The position numbers and the translations under genes were made by a program. Under the pieces are notes generated by a model. It was given only the letters and a program-made list of their open reading frames with translations. It was not told the origin of the DNA and did not search any database. A stretch of DNA of 64,000 nt from NCBI GenBank assembly GCA_019914995.1, contig CM034143.1:3598501-3662500 (forward strand). Reading direction: 5' to 3'. Origin of the DNA: Acanthochlamys bracteata. Taxonomy: Eukaryota > Streptophyta > Magnoliopsida > Pandanales > Velloziaceae. Below, in pieces: positions 33,721-45,962 of the stretch. The first letter of the stretch is position 1; each line of letters opens with the position of its first letter.

Positions 33721-35761
33721 CTCATTTTTTGATCTAATATCAACTTTGTATTTCAATTCTTTTTGACTCAATTTTGACATCATGTTGAATTCATTTCAGC
33801 CTAATATTGACTTAAATTTGGATATTTTAACTTGGATATATGATCAACTTTTAGTTTGATATTTGAACTATTTATCTAATCATGTTTGTAAGTACCAAAA
33901 CGAACACCATTTAAGAGATTAGGATTTAATTATTATAATTCATGTTTTCTGGAACAACATTAACGTAATTACATAATTTCTGATTTCATAAACCTTAATG
34001 CATCTTTTATTTATTTTTAGACTGGACCAAAATTAGAATAAATTAGATATATATCAAAATTGAACCAAAATTAAGATCATAATTAAAAATCTAGCATAAG
34101 AACTTGATCAAGGTATTAGTACAAAATATTTACAGTTAGTCATTAATATAAAAACACTTGTTTAAAGATTCAAGTAAAATACACTACTGGTGTATTTTAA
34201 AATCCACTTACTTTTATCATCTGTGGTTTCTAAAAAAATCTACTCTTCATTTATTAGATATTAATACATATTTGAAATTTGATAATTAAATATTCAATTC
34301 TATTACATAGTTTGTCAGATAAGTTTGATTTAGAATTAACTTGAGACTCTACGGATTGAAATTGTTATTTACTATACGATAGATGACAATTATATACTTG
34401 CGGAATAAATTATGATAGACACTCTGAAATTTCCTCTTCAAGTTTTAGCGCCATTGTCGTGAATTATTTTTGCTAAACTTTGATTTAGCCTATGACCAAT
34501 TACAAAATACAATTGTTAGTTATTGGTATTATTATTTAGTTCGCCTATAGATTCTCATATGCAATCGCCATGTAGAATCGATTACAACAAAGGACATCTA
34601 CCATTCCTAAGCTTAGCTGGATTCTTTACCATTCACGTCCTTTAAATAAAATTTTAATCAGTGGAAGTTCAACAAACCTTATCCTTAAGGCTGTATTCAT
34701 GACAGGCAAGATGAATTGAGTATGATCTAAAAATAGATCCTACTCAAAAGGATTCCTTGAAAGTAAATTCAATCTCCTACAAACTAAATTACAGTTATAA
34801 GACTAATAATCACATTCCAATAACATAATATATAAAGCCGACAAACTGTAAGTTCAACTCACCCATTTCTTTCAGAGAAAATTGGTCAAATGTGATGATC
34901 GGTGTTCAGTTTGAGATAGTAGATGCTTTAGTTCATGAAAGGAGAATGCTGCCAAAGAGAACCACGAACTGGAGCAGGAAATTAAAACATTTTAGAATCT
35001 ATAGATCCCTAGAATTAATATCTACTTCTTAAGTTGCAAAAACAGTAAAATTAACGTCACATTTTCTAGTTAAACTCATATCTAGCATGAGTTGCATTTC
35101 TAATTTGTGTTCCCTCTATATAGTAGAACTACTTAAGCACACATATTCACCTTCTGAAGGATAGAAGCAGATCGCAGAAGATGCTCCATTTGTGCATTCA
35201 CCACGGTCCTATACTCGAAGCAAAATGCATTTAAACGCAGGCAATGGATCCAAGAAGTTTTAATTTAGTTGTATTTGCCTCAAATGATGTCCCACTCTTT
35301 GTTCATAAAGTCTAATTGAAATACAAAAAACATCATTGGCAATCTCTTCTGAAGCACCAATCACATATTTTACAATAATTGCTGAAACCTTTCTCAAATC
35401 AAAAATAACAAAAAGTTGATTAATGATGAACATTAACTATTAGTAAGACAAGTAAAAGACATCAATATAAGCCATATTTATGACCATGCGTACAATAATT
35501 TATATATTTGGAGTTTCTTTACTATTAAATAGCATTTGCATAATTAAAATAGTGTAATGAGAATATTAAATTCTAAGACAAGCTGCATTACATATCACAC
35601 ACATGCAATTCATATGCATTAGTTAAAATAATGTATGCAATGTTCATTCTATATATTTGGAGGTTTATTAGTATCAGTGTACATAAATATTCAATTATTT
35701 CGTATTGAATGTGCTGAAACATTCTATCTACATCTAAAATAGAATAATTGAATATATACAT

Positions 35762-35949
35762 ATAGTAATACCAATAGAACCTTAACATGTACACAATGTA
35801 TACTAATTGTATTCACTATTTTTAACAATGGACATGTATTTTATATACATTGATACACAATGTGACTTGTTTTATATCATGATATTCTCAGTACACAATA
35901 ATAAAAAATGAAAATGTTATTGATACTAAGAAACATCTAATATAAATAT
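35762..35949 (+). repeat. Direct repeat, copy A (partner at 38034-38206)
   Basis: The strings ACTATTTTTAACAAT, ACACAATGTGACTTGTTT, ATATCATGATATT and AAGAAACATCTAATAT occur in the same order and strand at 38034-38206, at roughly 85% identity by eye. Each copy is followed by a (TA)n tract and then a mobile element. Confidence 0.8.
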
Positions 35950-35979
35950 AGCAACTAATTGCGCACATTATTTAAATAC

Positions 35980-36004
35980 TATATATATATATATATATAT
36001 ATAT
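35980..36004 (+). repeat. (TA)n tract left of foldback element
   Basis: A pure TA run abutting the left end of the foldback element at 36005. Confidence 0.9.
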
Positions 36005-36198
36005 GAAAAGGATAGGAGTACTTCAATCCTTATGCATATTTCATCGCACTCCATAGCCATTTGTGGCTGTGGAGACCTCCAAATCTAATTTCTACGGTTG
36101 GATATAAAGAATTACGAGTTTTTAACATACCGACAAAATTTCATCCCAATTGGACTACGAATAGACCTTCATCCGGTCATTTGATCAAGATGATCAAA

Positions 36199-36265
<67 letters not shown>

Positions 36266-36473
36266 AACTTTTACTATTTGTGTCATCATTATCAAGTGAC
36301 TGGATGAAGGTCTATTCGTAGTCCGATCGGGATGAAATTTTGTCAGTATGTTAACAACTCGTAGTTCTTCATATCCAACGGTAGAGATTGAATTTGGAGG
36401 TCTTCACGGCCACAAACGGTCAAAAAGTGTGCTAGAGTGTGCATAAGAGTTGGAGTGTCTCATCCCTTCTCAC
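36005..36473 (+). mobile_element. Foldback (long-TIR) MITE between TA microsatellites
   Basis: Two arms of about 190 bp (36005-36200 and 36290-36473) are inverted copies separated by an inner (TA)n of about 60 bp (36203-36261). The left arm reads CGGTTGGATATAAAGAAT, GACAAAATTTCATCCC, GACTACGAATAGACCTTC; the right arm, reversed, carries the same strings with few changes. The outer end on the right reads GTGAGAAGGGATGAGACACT from the tract inward. It has TA tracts on both sides and no coding sequence. The layout fits non-autonomous Mutator-like elements that insert into TA microsatellites (rice Micron, Medicago MuTAnt). Confidence 0.85.
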
Positions 36474-36493
36474 ATATATATATATATATATAT
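36474..36493 (+). repeat. (TA)n tract right of foldback element
   Basis: A pure TA run abutting the right end of the foldback element. Confidence 0.9.
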
Positions 36494-37986
36494 TGGCGTA
36501 GATTTCAAGAATCGGTGTTGAAAGAAAAGTAAAAAAAAAGAAATGAATGTTGAAAGAAGAACGTCTTCAACACTTTCCGGTAAGCAGAATAGGAACTTAT
36601 AGAAATGAACTTCATTTGTAATTAAAAATAACATGAGTGTTAGAATATAAAAGTAAAGAACATTAGAATTTTCATTCACACTCAACAGGAGAAGAGAAAA
36701 TTTCTATTGTGAAAATTTCTTCACGAACAGCAAAAAAAATTGATGAATTTAGAAAAATTTTAAAAAAATCTTAAAATAAAACTACAAAACTGCAACAAAA
36801 CAGTCTAAAATCTATCTAAAATTCGAATACCTGCAGGTGTTCGAACGCTTTGATCGTGACGAAGGACGGGCGACGAACGATGACGAATTCTGAAATTGAA
36901 AGCGTTAGAAGGCATAAAAGAAGGAGGAGAAGAGGAACGCTTAGTTAGCCTTAATTTCGATTGTTGGTAGGCGAATGAAGGTTGCGCCAGTGACGAACGA
37001 AAAGTTAGGATTTGAAGCGGAAAAGGAGATAGTTTAAGAGTGATTAAAAGAAACGATAACAGATAAGGAAGAACCGAACCTACTGCCGGGGAGAATAAGG
37101 CGCGGCCGGGAGGGATCTAAGTCGCGAGAGAGAGCGGCAAGCTCGCTCTGAAGAAGAAAGGAAGGAATGAATACGTGAAACAGATGAGCTAAATTTTTAT
37201 ATGAAATTACCGAATTACTCTCTATCGCGGTTGAGCAACTTCTCAGCGCGTCCGCGTGGACCGTTGGATCAAAATCCAATGAGTTCATAGGAGTGATTTG
37301 CGCAAAAACTAAGACCTACACCAATCTCAACCCATATACATATATATACATATGTATCATCCTTATCTGCACATCATGTACATCAAATTTGGACATTTGT
37401 ATCGCTTGATCCAATGACCATAAAAACACACGCTCAACCTAAGAACTGCTTGCTGATGAGGCAAGAATGACTTTTCACTCTTTCTTATTTCTTCAACCAT
37501 GCATTTTCTTTCTTCTTTCTGTTGGCAGTGTTTGTCCGCCACGGTGCTCAATCGCCTCCCTATCTGAGCAAGCAACTGTGGCGATTCTGGTAGCAAGCTC
37601 TAATCTTTTTTATCTTTCTCTTCTTCCCTTTTGTCTCTTCTTCCTCCCAGCTTGCCGACACTTCCAAGCGCAATCTGCTTCCTGCCGTAAAGAATCAATT
37701 CTTCCTCTCTCTCTCACGTTCTTTTACTCTTTGCTTCTTTGTTTGAGTATTCCGGTGAGCTCACCGAGATTTTGTTTAACAATTTGTATATCTCAGTCAG
37801 ATCCCGATAAGATCTCACCGAGAATTTGTAATACAAAAATTTTTAAAACTGTGATTTTTTTCTTTGTTTTTATTATAGTTTGTATATTTGTCAAATAAAG
37901 ATTTGAATTGTGGGAATTGTCATATGATTGGATTTGAAGTTTTGGAGAGCATAAATTTGAATTATTCTATCTAAATCTAGTACAAA

Positions 37987-37990
<4 letters not shown>
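36494..37990. other. Stretch with UTR-like segments, no gene recognised
   Basis: From 37300 down to 36830 the minus strand is CT-rich and GC-richer, beginning near GATCCAACGGTCCACGCGG, much like a plant 5' leader. From 37450 to 37830 the plus strand is likewise CT-rich with leader-like character. The open frames here carry no domain I know. They could be leaders of lost genes or fragments carried by mobile elements. Confidence 0.35.
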
Positions 37991-38028
<38 letters not shown>

Positions 38029-38033
38029 TATAT

Positions 38034-38201
38034 GTATAGCAATACTAATAGAACATGTATAATACGTATACTAATTGTACACGCTATTTTTAACAATAGA
38101 CATGAAATTTATATACGTTAATACACAATGTGACTTGTTTATATCATGATATTGTCGGTACACAATAATTAATATGAAAATGTTATTAATATTAAGAAAC
38201 A

Positions 38202-38206
<5 letters not shown>
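38034..38206 (+). repeat. Direct repeat, copy B (partner at 35762-35949)
   Basis: Colinear with copy A. Copy B runs straight into the long (TA)n tract that precedes the MULE. Confidence 0.8.
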
Positions 38207-38248
<42 letters not shown>

Positions 38249-38296
38249 TATATATATATGTATATGTATGTTTATACATACATATACATATGCATA

Positions 38297-38374
<78 letters not shown>

Positions 38375-38422
38375 TATGCATATATATATGTATATATACA
38401 TATATATATGTATATATATATA
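38203..38422 (+). repeat. Long compound (TA)n / (TATG)n microsatellite
   Basis: About 220 bp of nearly pure TA, broken by ATGCATATGCAT and TATGTATG variants. It is self-complementary throughout. It forms the left border of the MULE at 38423. Confidence 0.9.
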
Positions 38423-38481
38423 CATGTCGATACGCGCACTCCACTCTCCACTCTCTTGCGCGCACTCCCGCACTCCAAGTT

Positions 38482-38512
38482 TGAGCCGTCGGATTCACCA
38501 TCTGACGGCTCA
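38482..38512. repeat. Short hairpin near the left end of the MULE
   Basis: TGAGCCGTC and GACGGCTCA form perfect 9-bp arms around a 13-nt loop. Confidence 0.8.
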
Positions 38513-40246
38513 CAATCACTTACTAATTACTTATAACGCTATATGCAGCGCATAAACAGTAATTCCGTAAAAACGTGTTTCCGTACATATAGTAATCCGT
38601 AAACAACATGTTTTCGTACAACAGGTTTTGTTTTTTTTTCTTCTTCCTCGTTCTCTTCCCTGTGCTTCTCCTCCATTCTCTTCGTCTCTCCCGATCGAGC
38701 TCGGATTCGTCGGCTCGATCGATCTTCGGCGAAAATTCCTAATGTATGCTACTATGCTTCTGATTTCGTTCTCTTTCGTTTATTTTCTCTTACCATTTCT
38801 TCTGAAACCGCAGCCGATCGAACCCCACCGCCGCCGAACCTTCAACCTGCGATCGGCGATTCGAACCCATTGCCCTTATGTTTTCTTCTCCTCTCTTTGT
38901 CTTCCTACTCCTGCCACCAATTTCATCAATTTCTACGTGTCTGCGGTGATTTCTCTTCCTGCTCGAGATGCGGCTTTTTGATCCGTGCCGTGTGCGATTC
39001 TGGCGATCGTCGCAGGTCACCATATTCAGCCTCTGACCTTCTTCTTGGCCTCCTTTGCTGTCGCTGACTCCTCGCCGTCGCAACCGGCTGCATTCAGTGC
39101 GCCCGAACGGGACTGCGACGAGTCTCTGCAATTGTTTGGAAAATTTTGTGTTGATTGCGATTTCCTTATGATTTATTTGTATTTGTTGTTATATGATTTT
39201 TGATTGTGTGATTTGATTTTTGTTGGGAATGCAGGATTGCTATGCAGTCGGTTGCGTCGGCGAATTCGTCGATGAACGACGAAATGGATGTAAGTTTTTG
39301 TTTTTTATTCTTATTATTTTTGCAGTTGGAGATGATTGCCGGTACAATTTCTTGCGTGCGGACCTGTCACGGAGAAGGAGGACTGCTGGAGCACCAGCAG
39401 AAATAAAGACAACACATATGAATGGAGGAGCTGCTGGGTACTTGTCACAGATTTTATGAAAACCATATGGAGTATGGATGCACATATGAATGTAGTGCTA
39501 TGCAGATAGGGAGGAGGAATGATGGAAGAAACAAAGTAGGAGGAGTGCTGCTGGAGCACCAGCAGAAGCAGTGAAATTTGCCCAGGAACAAAGTTTTCTG
39601 TTTTTTTTTTTAATAATATTTTAGTAATGAATGGCGATTCTTCAGTACTGTTTGCCGAATCTTCAGCGAGAGTGCAGCTGTCTGTTTAACTATTTAACTT
39701 GTATATTTCATACTGTGAATGTAATGCTAGAGCGTCCTGAGAATTTGTGAATCAAAATTCTGGTGAATGAAAAGCTGTTGATGTATCTGTTTTAGCTAAG
39801 ACGAAATAAAAAGAATTCTTTTTCTTTTCTTCAACTCAGATTGTCTGAAAATTATATAGCTTGGAATATAATAGATGACTGAGTTGGCAATATACCTTTG
39901 AATGGAATGGAATGGAATGGATTATGTACAAACATTTCATCTATAAAAACTATATATATTTACATTCCCACTGGTCTTCAATTAAGAAAGCAAAACAAGC
40001 AAAGGGTAATTTTGTCAATTCCTAATGATATTTCCCGCTAATCAGCTGAGTCTCTCTGTTATACGCGGGAGATTTCTGTGTTATCTATTTTTCTGTTTAC
40101 TATCAACCATTCCTCTGGTTTACTAATTTTTTCTGTTTCACTTATTCATTCATTTCTCTATTTACTATCATCCATTTCTTTTCTGCTTCCATACAACTCC
40201 ACTAATATTATATTGTTTTCACAAGTTCATTTCTCAAAGTCTTGCG

Positions 40247-42571
40247 ATGGCTCAAGAGTTTGAAGGTAGCTTTTTCAAAACATCAAAGTTATTATTTTTT
40301 ATTTTCATTTAATATAGAGTTTGATTTTTGTTGCTTATTATTATTATTATTTTTTTCAACTTTAGGTTTCGAGGCCGGTTCTTCTTCTCTTCTAACTCCA
40401 AATGAAGGAAAAGCGAATCCTAAATTACGGTATTTAGGAATGACATTTGAAAGTCTTGAAGCTATAAAAGAATTTTATATCAATTTTGGAAAAGCTAAGA
40501 GGTTCAGTGCCGTTACTCGAAACACACAAAAAAGAATTGCTCATTCAGATTAAGTGAGTACTTGTGAAATAACTTGTGCTCGTTTCGGAAATCACAGGGG
40601 TCATCGAGACGAAAAGACAGATAATGGTTTAGAAAAAGACCTACAGAGAAAGAGAAACACAAGTACAGCGAAATGTGGATGTCCTGCAAGAATGAGAGTG
40701 AAAATACAACCTACTGGGTTGTGAAAAGTGGTGAGTTATGAAGGTGATCATAATCACGACCTAGTTAGTCCAGCAAAAAGGATGCAAATGTCTGTTTGTA
40801 GAAATATACACGTTGCAGCTAAGTGTTTGATTGACTCATTTCGTAATGAAGGCATACCTGTGGGTAAGGTTGCGGATATACTTGATGGACCGCAAAATGG
40901 TTTTGATAGCAGAGATTGTTGGAATCATTTGTGTTCCTTAAAGGTGTATAAAAAGCCTATCAACGGTGATGCCACAGCTGCGCTTAAGTTCTTTGAAAAG
41001 AAGAGTATAGAAGATCCAAACTTCTTTTACTCAATACAGATGGATAGCGAAGCTAAAGCAATAAACTTTTTTTGGGTAGATGGTCGGTCACGTACTCAAA
41101 TTCAGTATTTTGGTGAGGTAATATTTTTTGACACCACCTACCGAAAAAATATATATGCAATGCCATTTGCACCATTTACTAGGATTAACCATCATGTGCA
41201 GTCAATCCAATTTGGTTGTGCACTACTTTTGGATGAAACAGAAGAATCTTTTAAGTGGCTTTTTCAGACATGGCTTGCAGCTATGGGCGGACGTGCTCCA
41301 TCTTCAATCATTACAGATCAAGACAGAGCTATGACTGCAGCTGTTGCGGAGGTATTTCCACATACACGTCATAGATTTTATTTATGGCATATCTTGAAGA
41401 AATTCGCCGAAAAACTATCACATGTTTATTTCAAAAGTTCAAAGTTCGAAAAAGATATCAAGAGGTGCATTCGCGAAAGTTATATTCTTAGCATTTTTGA
41501 ATCGAGGTGGAAGGAATTGATATCTACATATGAGTTGCAGGATAACGAGTGGCTATAAAGAATATATGAGATTCGAGAAAAATGGGCACCGGTGTATCAT
41601 TTGAATACTTTCTATGCCGGTATGAACACTACGGGGCGTTCCGAAGGTATGAATGCTATTTATAAGAGTTTTTTCAAACCAACAACAACTCTTCGAGAAT
41701 TTGTATTTAAGAATGATAAGTGTTTGATTAAACTTATTGAAAATGAAAAGATGGAGGATTATATAAGTGAACACTCGAGTCGCATTATAGAAGGCAACTC
41801 ATACGTCTTAAAAAGTGCAGCAAAAGTATACACGAGAAATGTGTACGACAAGTTCAAGAAAGAATTTGAAAAATCTCAATCTGAGTATGTTCTGCATGAA
41901 GATGAAAAGGGTAGTGATGGCTATACGACTTATATTTATAAGTCTCGAGTGGAAGGTGATCGGCGTGAGTGGAGTGTGAAATTTAATCCATCAACAAAGG
42001 AAGGTAATTGTGAATGCAAGCTTTTTGAATTTTTAGGGATTCCTTGTGGACATCTTATGAAGATTTTTCAGAGTCGAGATATAGAAATTCCAGATAATTT
42101 TATTTTCAGATGGAGGAAGAGGGCTAACAAATATAGAGTTACATATGATAGCAGACCTATATGTAGCCACGAGAACACTGAGCTATTGAGAACTACCAAC
42201 TCTAGATGGTTTTTAACCAATTGATATATGAAGCAGCGGAAACTGATGAAGGATACTAATTGTTGTTGCAAAAATTACAAGAGGCTTCCCAGGGGCTCAA
42301 AGAAGTAAGAAAGAGTAACAACCGGGATGAGATTTTAGCTAACAATCAATATACTGTTAGTGAGAGTTTAAGAGAGCATATTGAGGCCTCTCAAGTTTTA
42401 CTTTTGAATCCCAACATCTCACAAACGAAGGGCAGAAATAAAGAAGGAAAGGTCTGCAAGAGTAGTACTCGAATAAAAGGAGGTTTGGAGAAAGCTACTG
42501 CGAAAGCCAAAGCGAAGATAGGCAGAAGATGCGCTTACTGTAATAAATCCGGTGTTAAACATGACAAATAA
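40247..42571 (+). pseudogene. FAR1-like MULE transposase, decayed
   Basis: The transposase starts at ATG 40247 (MAQEFEG), with a likely intron 40266-40365 joining to FEAGSSSLL. An N-terminal FAR1 zinc-finger region (KCGCPARMRV ... EGDHNHDL) leads to the MULE DDE domain: the first Asp in FFDTTYR, the second in IITDQDRAM, then HCxxxH-like RFYLWHILKKF, and a Glu in GRSEGMNAIYKSFF. A SWIM zinc finger follows (NCECKLFEFLGIPCGHLMKIF, positions about 42007-42068), then a CAYCNKSGVKH zinc knuckle near 42530. The frame is continuous from 40366 to 42224 except for in-frame stops at 40551, 40722 (TGA where TGG is expected, GLW-KVV) and 41556. The C-terminal part lies in another frame with one more stop. 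It is closer to mobile Jittery/FAR1 MULEs than to the host FHY3/FAR1 genes, given the TE setting. Confidence 0.85.
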
Positions 42572-42978
42572 AATTGTACTAAAAATTCAAATAGAAAGAA
42601 AAAAAAAAGTAAGTATACTAATTTACTTAGTTCCTGATTCCTCACTTACTAATGTTGGTCATTATTCTTTTACTTAGTTCTTGACATTAGTCATTACTTT
42701 TTTACTTGATAGTTACCGGTACAGATAATGCGGAAGACGAAGACACAAGTGAAGACGACTAGATTTTGGTCGGGAGCACAAGTCGCGCCACTGCGGAGAG
42801 CAGTTAGGAAATGAACGCGGTGCACAAATGAAACCCTCAAGCCGGTGCCCGTAGGTTATGTTCTCCTCACCTTCATCTGCACCGTTGATTCTTAACATGA
42901 AATGATCAGAATCTTAGCATGTGCCTACAGGAAAACATGTGCACAAAGGGATGGGATGTGCCTACCATCCCATCCCAC

Positions 42979-43003
42979 ATATATATATATATATATATAT
43001 ATA
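42979..43003 (+). repeat. (TA)n tract at the right border of the MULE
   Basis: A pure TA run directly after CATCCCATCCCAC. Confidence 0.9.
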
Positions 43004-44133
43004 ATACTGTGCAATTAGTATACATTGCATATATTTAGCCATCTAATTTGTGTAGTTATAATTAAAAAAATTTCGAACCTATGTTCCAAATATATTTAAT
43101 TAAGAAAATAAAAGGGCATAACTATATCATTGCATCATGCTCAAGGAGCATTTATGTGTTAAATTGAATCAGGAGGCCATTGTAGAAAGAGATAATCTTT
43201 TACTTCAGCCTTTATAGCTATGTTTTTCCTAAAACATTTGTAGGAAGTGCCATTGTATAGGAAAAGGTATAAAATTTTTCTTCAAAATATTCCAGAGCTT
43301 TGCCGAGCTAGCATTAATGTAAACAGGAATAAGAAAAAGAAAAAAGCTAATCACTAAAAATCAAATCAATTTTCTAAGTCTGTTTATATTTGGGACTACT
43401 AGAAGGGGAGTGTTTGGGAACTAAAATCAAATCAATTTTCTCGAGTTCTTGCAGAAGAACAAGGTATAAAATCCAGACACATTGAATCCATGAAAAATAC
43501 CAATGCACCTGTAGATGATGAAAACAAAAATGAAAGAAGAAGATGAAAGATGTCAGTAAAATTCTCGGTTCTAAGACAAAATTAGGAAAACATGAGTAGA
43601 GATTAAGAATTTGAAACCCCAGAAAAAGAAAGAATTGTAAAGTAAGCAAACCAAAACAAAGGAACCTGGTCCCAATGAGCGGTGTTTATTAGGTCTATGC
43701 CCTACATCCAGATGGACCAATGACATCCTCTATTGCAGAACTAATTGTAGTATCAATAGAAGAGGATTCAGACATGTCAACCACTTTCAAGAAAAATATA
43801 TCCAAAGCAAAATTGAGAATGAATGAACCTGAGCCTTTGTAGGAGTAATAGGCACAAACGAAGCTGAAAACATTTCTTTTGCATTTTTATCTGCTTTCAT
43901 GGAGAAAATTGAAGACCATAATCATTTTCCTCCTTGATCATAAAAAGGCCATGGTCATGTCTACTAGGGACATGAAGCTTCACAGTTGTTGCAATAATGT
44001 ATTGAGTACTGCATCAGAGAAGGATGACATGAGTTCCTACATCATAAATTGAGTATGTATGAAAGGGATATGCTAAACATGATAATTACGAAGTAACAAT
44101 TACTGAAGTTACAAACTTCTTTGAGTCTCTAAG

Positions 44134-44385
44134 GGGGTGTTTGGAAGTGCCTATAAAGAAGAGCATTTTTAGAACGGAGATATTTTTGTGCTATTTCGGA
44201 GAATGAGCTCTAATTTTTTATCTCAGAAAAAAAGAAAAGATAGCAATAATAAGATCTTACGACGTAAAATATTTCTATAGTTTGTAAGTTTTTAAATAAA
44301 TTTTGTAAAAATTTGTAGAAAGTATATTGGAAAATGTGAAGTGCTTTTGTGGAATGAAAAGTGGGAGAAAAGCTCTCCTGAACAG
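44134..44385 (+). mobile_element. MITE with 8-bp target duplication
   Basis: The left end GGGGTGTTTGGAAGTGC pairs with the right end read on the other strand, CCTGTTCAGGAGAGC. Flanking TCTCTAAG (44126-44133) and GCTCTAAG (44386-44393, overlapping the last base call) agree at 7 of 8 positions, which fits an hAT-type insertion. The core has AATAATAAGATCTTACGACG, shared with the family. Confidence 0.75.
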
Positions 44386-45713
44386 GCTCTAAGTTTTACA
44401 CTGAGTTCAATGTGATCACCTTCTTGCAAAGCTCTTAAGCAACTGTTTTAATAAACCATACGGAAGTTATACAAGAACACAAAACAAAAGGAGAGACTGC
44501 ATGGCTATGATAATTAACTAATAGATACGGTAAATAATAGAGCATTCTATTGACCTTTGATTCCATAAGGAGAGACATCACAAGTCTCTAAAGAACATTG
44601 AAATGGCTACAATTAGGAGGTAGCACGCCTTGAGATGGTTTAGAGTACAAACATTAAAAACTCCAGAAGACAAAGTTATCAGTGAATTGCTAGACAATAC
44701 AAAGTGCTACACTATTTGGAGTAAGTTAAGTTTACAAGAGGAAATTAGAATACAATAGAAACTGCTAGTGGGTTTGGAGTATCTCAATTACAAAAGTTTC
44801 TGAAGTTTGCAATGCTTACTGACTTAAGTAAGCAACCTAACAAGTTTGAAGTCTTTTAAATTTTAACAATTTCCTAGTACTGTATGAGTGACATATGCAA
44901 AACTGACCATTTTTTAAAGAGTTAGCAAAGATAAATTTGAGTTACTATTCAGGCAAACATGGTCATCCTATCATGCATGCCATGTAGCATAATATGATAG
45001 TTACTGTAACATGGCCTATTTTCCCACATTTTTACACCACCAAGGGAGAAATAAAGGGTTTATATATACAATTTTAAATATAGGACGTTCAAGACTCGAA
45101 CAAAAGTAGGGAAACCTCTTAACACCAATTGTGTATAACAAAGAGCTCAAGTTAGTAAGCAATTCAAATGATTATGAAAAGAAATCTTACATAGCAGCAG
45201 CACCTCAGACAGCAGTCTCCATAAGCAAATGACTATGAAAAACAAATAAGGGGAAAAGAAGAACAAAGTAAGCATTCCACAAATCTTGGATCTTTCGTTT
45301 TCTCAAATAAAATAAAATAATAGAAAAAACCCAACCTGTGTAAGTAGTTTGATGAACTTATAAGAAACTAGTTTGATGAACTTATAAAACAAACATGCTG
45401 AAAAGGAAGCAAAAACGCTCATCATAAACTTTGCACATAAAGTTGCACAAGAAGTCTAACCTGTGTCAGTATTCATCAAAATGAATGTTTTCATTGTTTA
45501 GTTTAGACAACGAATGAGTGCTTCTGGTGTAAAATGAAGTCCCAGTTCCAGCTTTCCAAGCAGCTTCAAAACTGCATATGGATTTGCATATGTAGATGTT
45601 GAAAGAATTCTTTAAATGGCAAAAAAATCATCAACATCCTAACAAGAAAAACTGTTCAAATACTGAATTTCCCGTTGGGATAGTTTTCACTAAGATGTAA
45701 ACATTTAACTTAG

Positions 45714-45962
45714 GGGCTATTTGGTTAACCTTTTCAACTTCTTTCATTCCAACTTTTCATTTTACATTTTCCAAAAAACCTTTTCTAATATTGTACAAAA
45801 TATTTATAAAAAAAAAGGAAGTACAAACAATCTACATAGTAAGATCTTATTATTATTTTTTTATTATTTATTGAGGTAAAAAAATAGTGCCGTTTTCCAA
45901 AAATTTCCAAAATATCTTTCGTTCAAAAAAAGCTACTTGTCAAAAGAAATCCCAAACATCTT
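45714..45962 (-). mobile_element. MITE of the recurrent family, opposite orientation
   Basis: The left end is GGGGCTATTTGGTTAACC and the right end, on the other strand, GATGTTTGGGATTTC. The core holds TAGTAAGATCTTATTATTAT. No clear target duplication. Confidence 0.65.

Larger units (their letters stand above)
29430..35761. other. Intergenic stretch without a recognised gene
   Basis: No coding stretch here shows a known domain or a convincing exon. It holds a short AT-rich tandem repeat near 31.2 kb, a GC-richer repetitive block at 31.34-31.68 kb, a MITE at 31.8 kb and a cluster of GTCGCAC-like motifs at 33.5-33.7 kb. The rest is AT-rich and featureless to me. Confidence 0.6.
38423..42978 (+). 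mobile_element. Mutator-like element (FAR1 type) set between TA microsatellites
   Basis: This 4.6-kb block contains a FAR1/MULE transposase sequence and is bounded on both sides by (TA)n (38203-38422 and 42979-43003). The right end, read inward, starts GTGGGATGGGATGGTAGGCA, close to the foldback MITE end GTGAGAAGGGATGAGACACT. The left end begins ...GATACGCGCACTCCACTC, which matches only weakly. From 38630 to 39600 it has a CT-rich leader and GT...AG spacing compatible with 5' introns. The ends are inferred from the TA borders, because I cannot define clean TIRs or a 9-11-bp target duplication. Confidence 0.7.

Noticed and set aside
38244-38555. Several overlapping open frames of Tyr/Ile repeats on both strands
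   Set aside because: They are translations of the (TA)n microsatellite and have no coding meaning.
40242-42571. Intact host FHY3/FAR1 transcription factor gene
   Set aside because: Three in-frame stops plus a frame change, and the TA-bounded transposon setting, point to a decayed MULE transposase.
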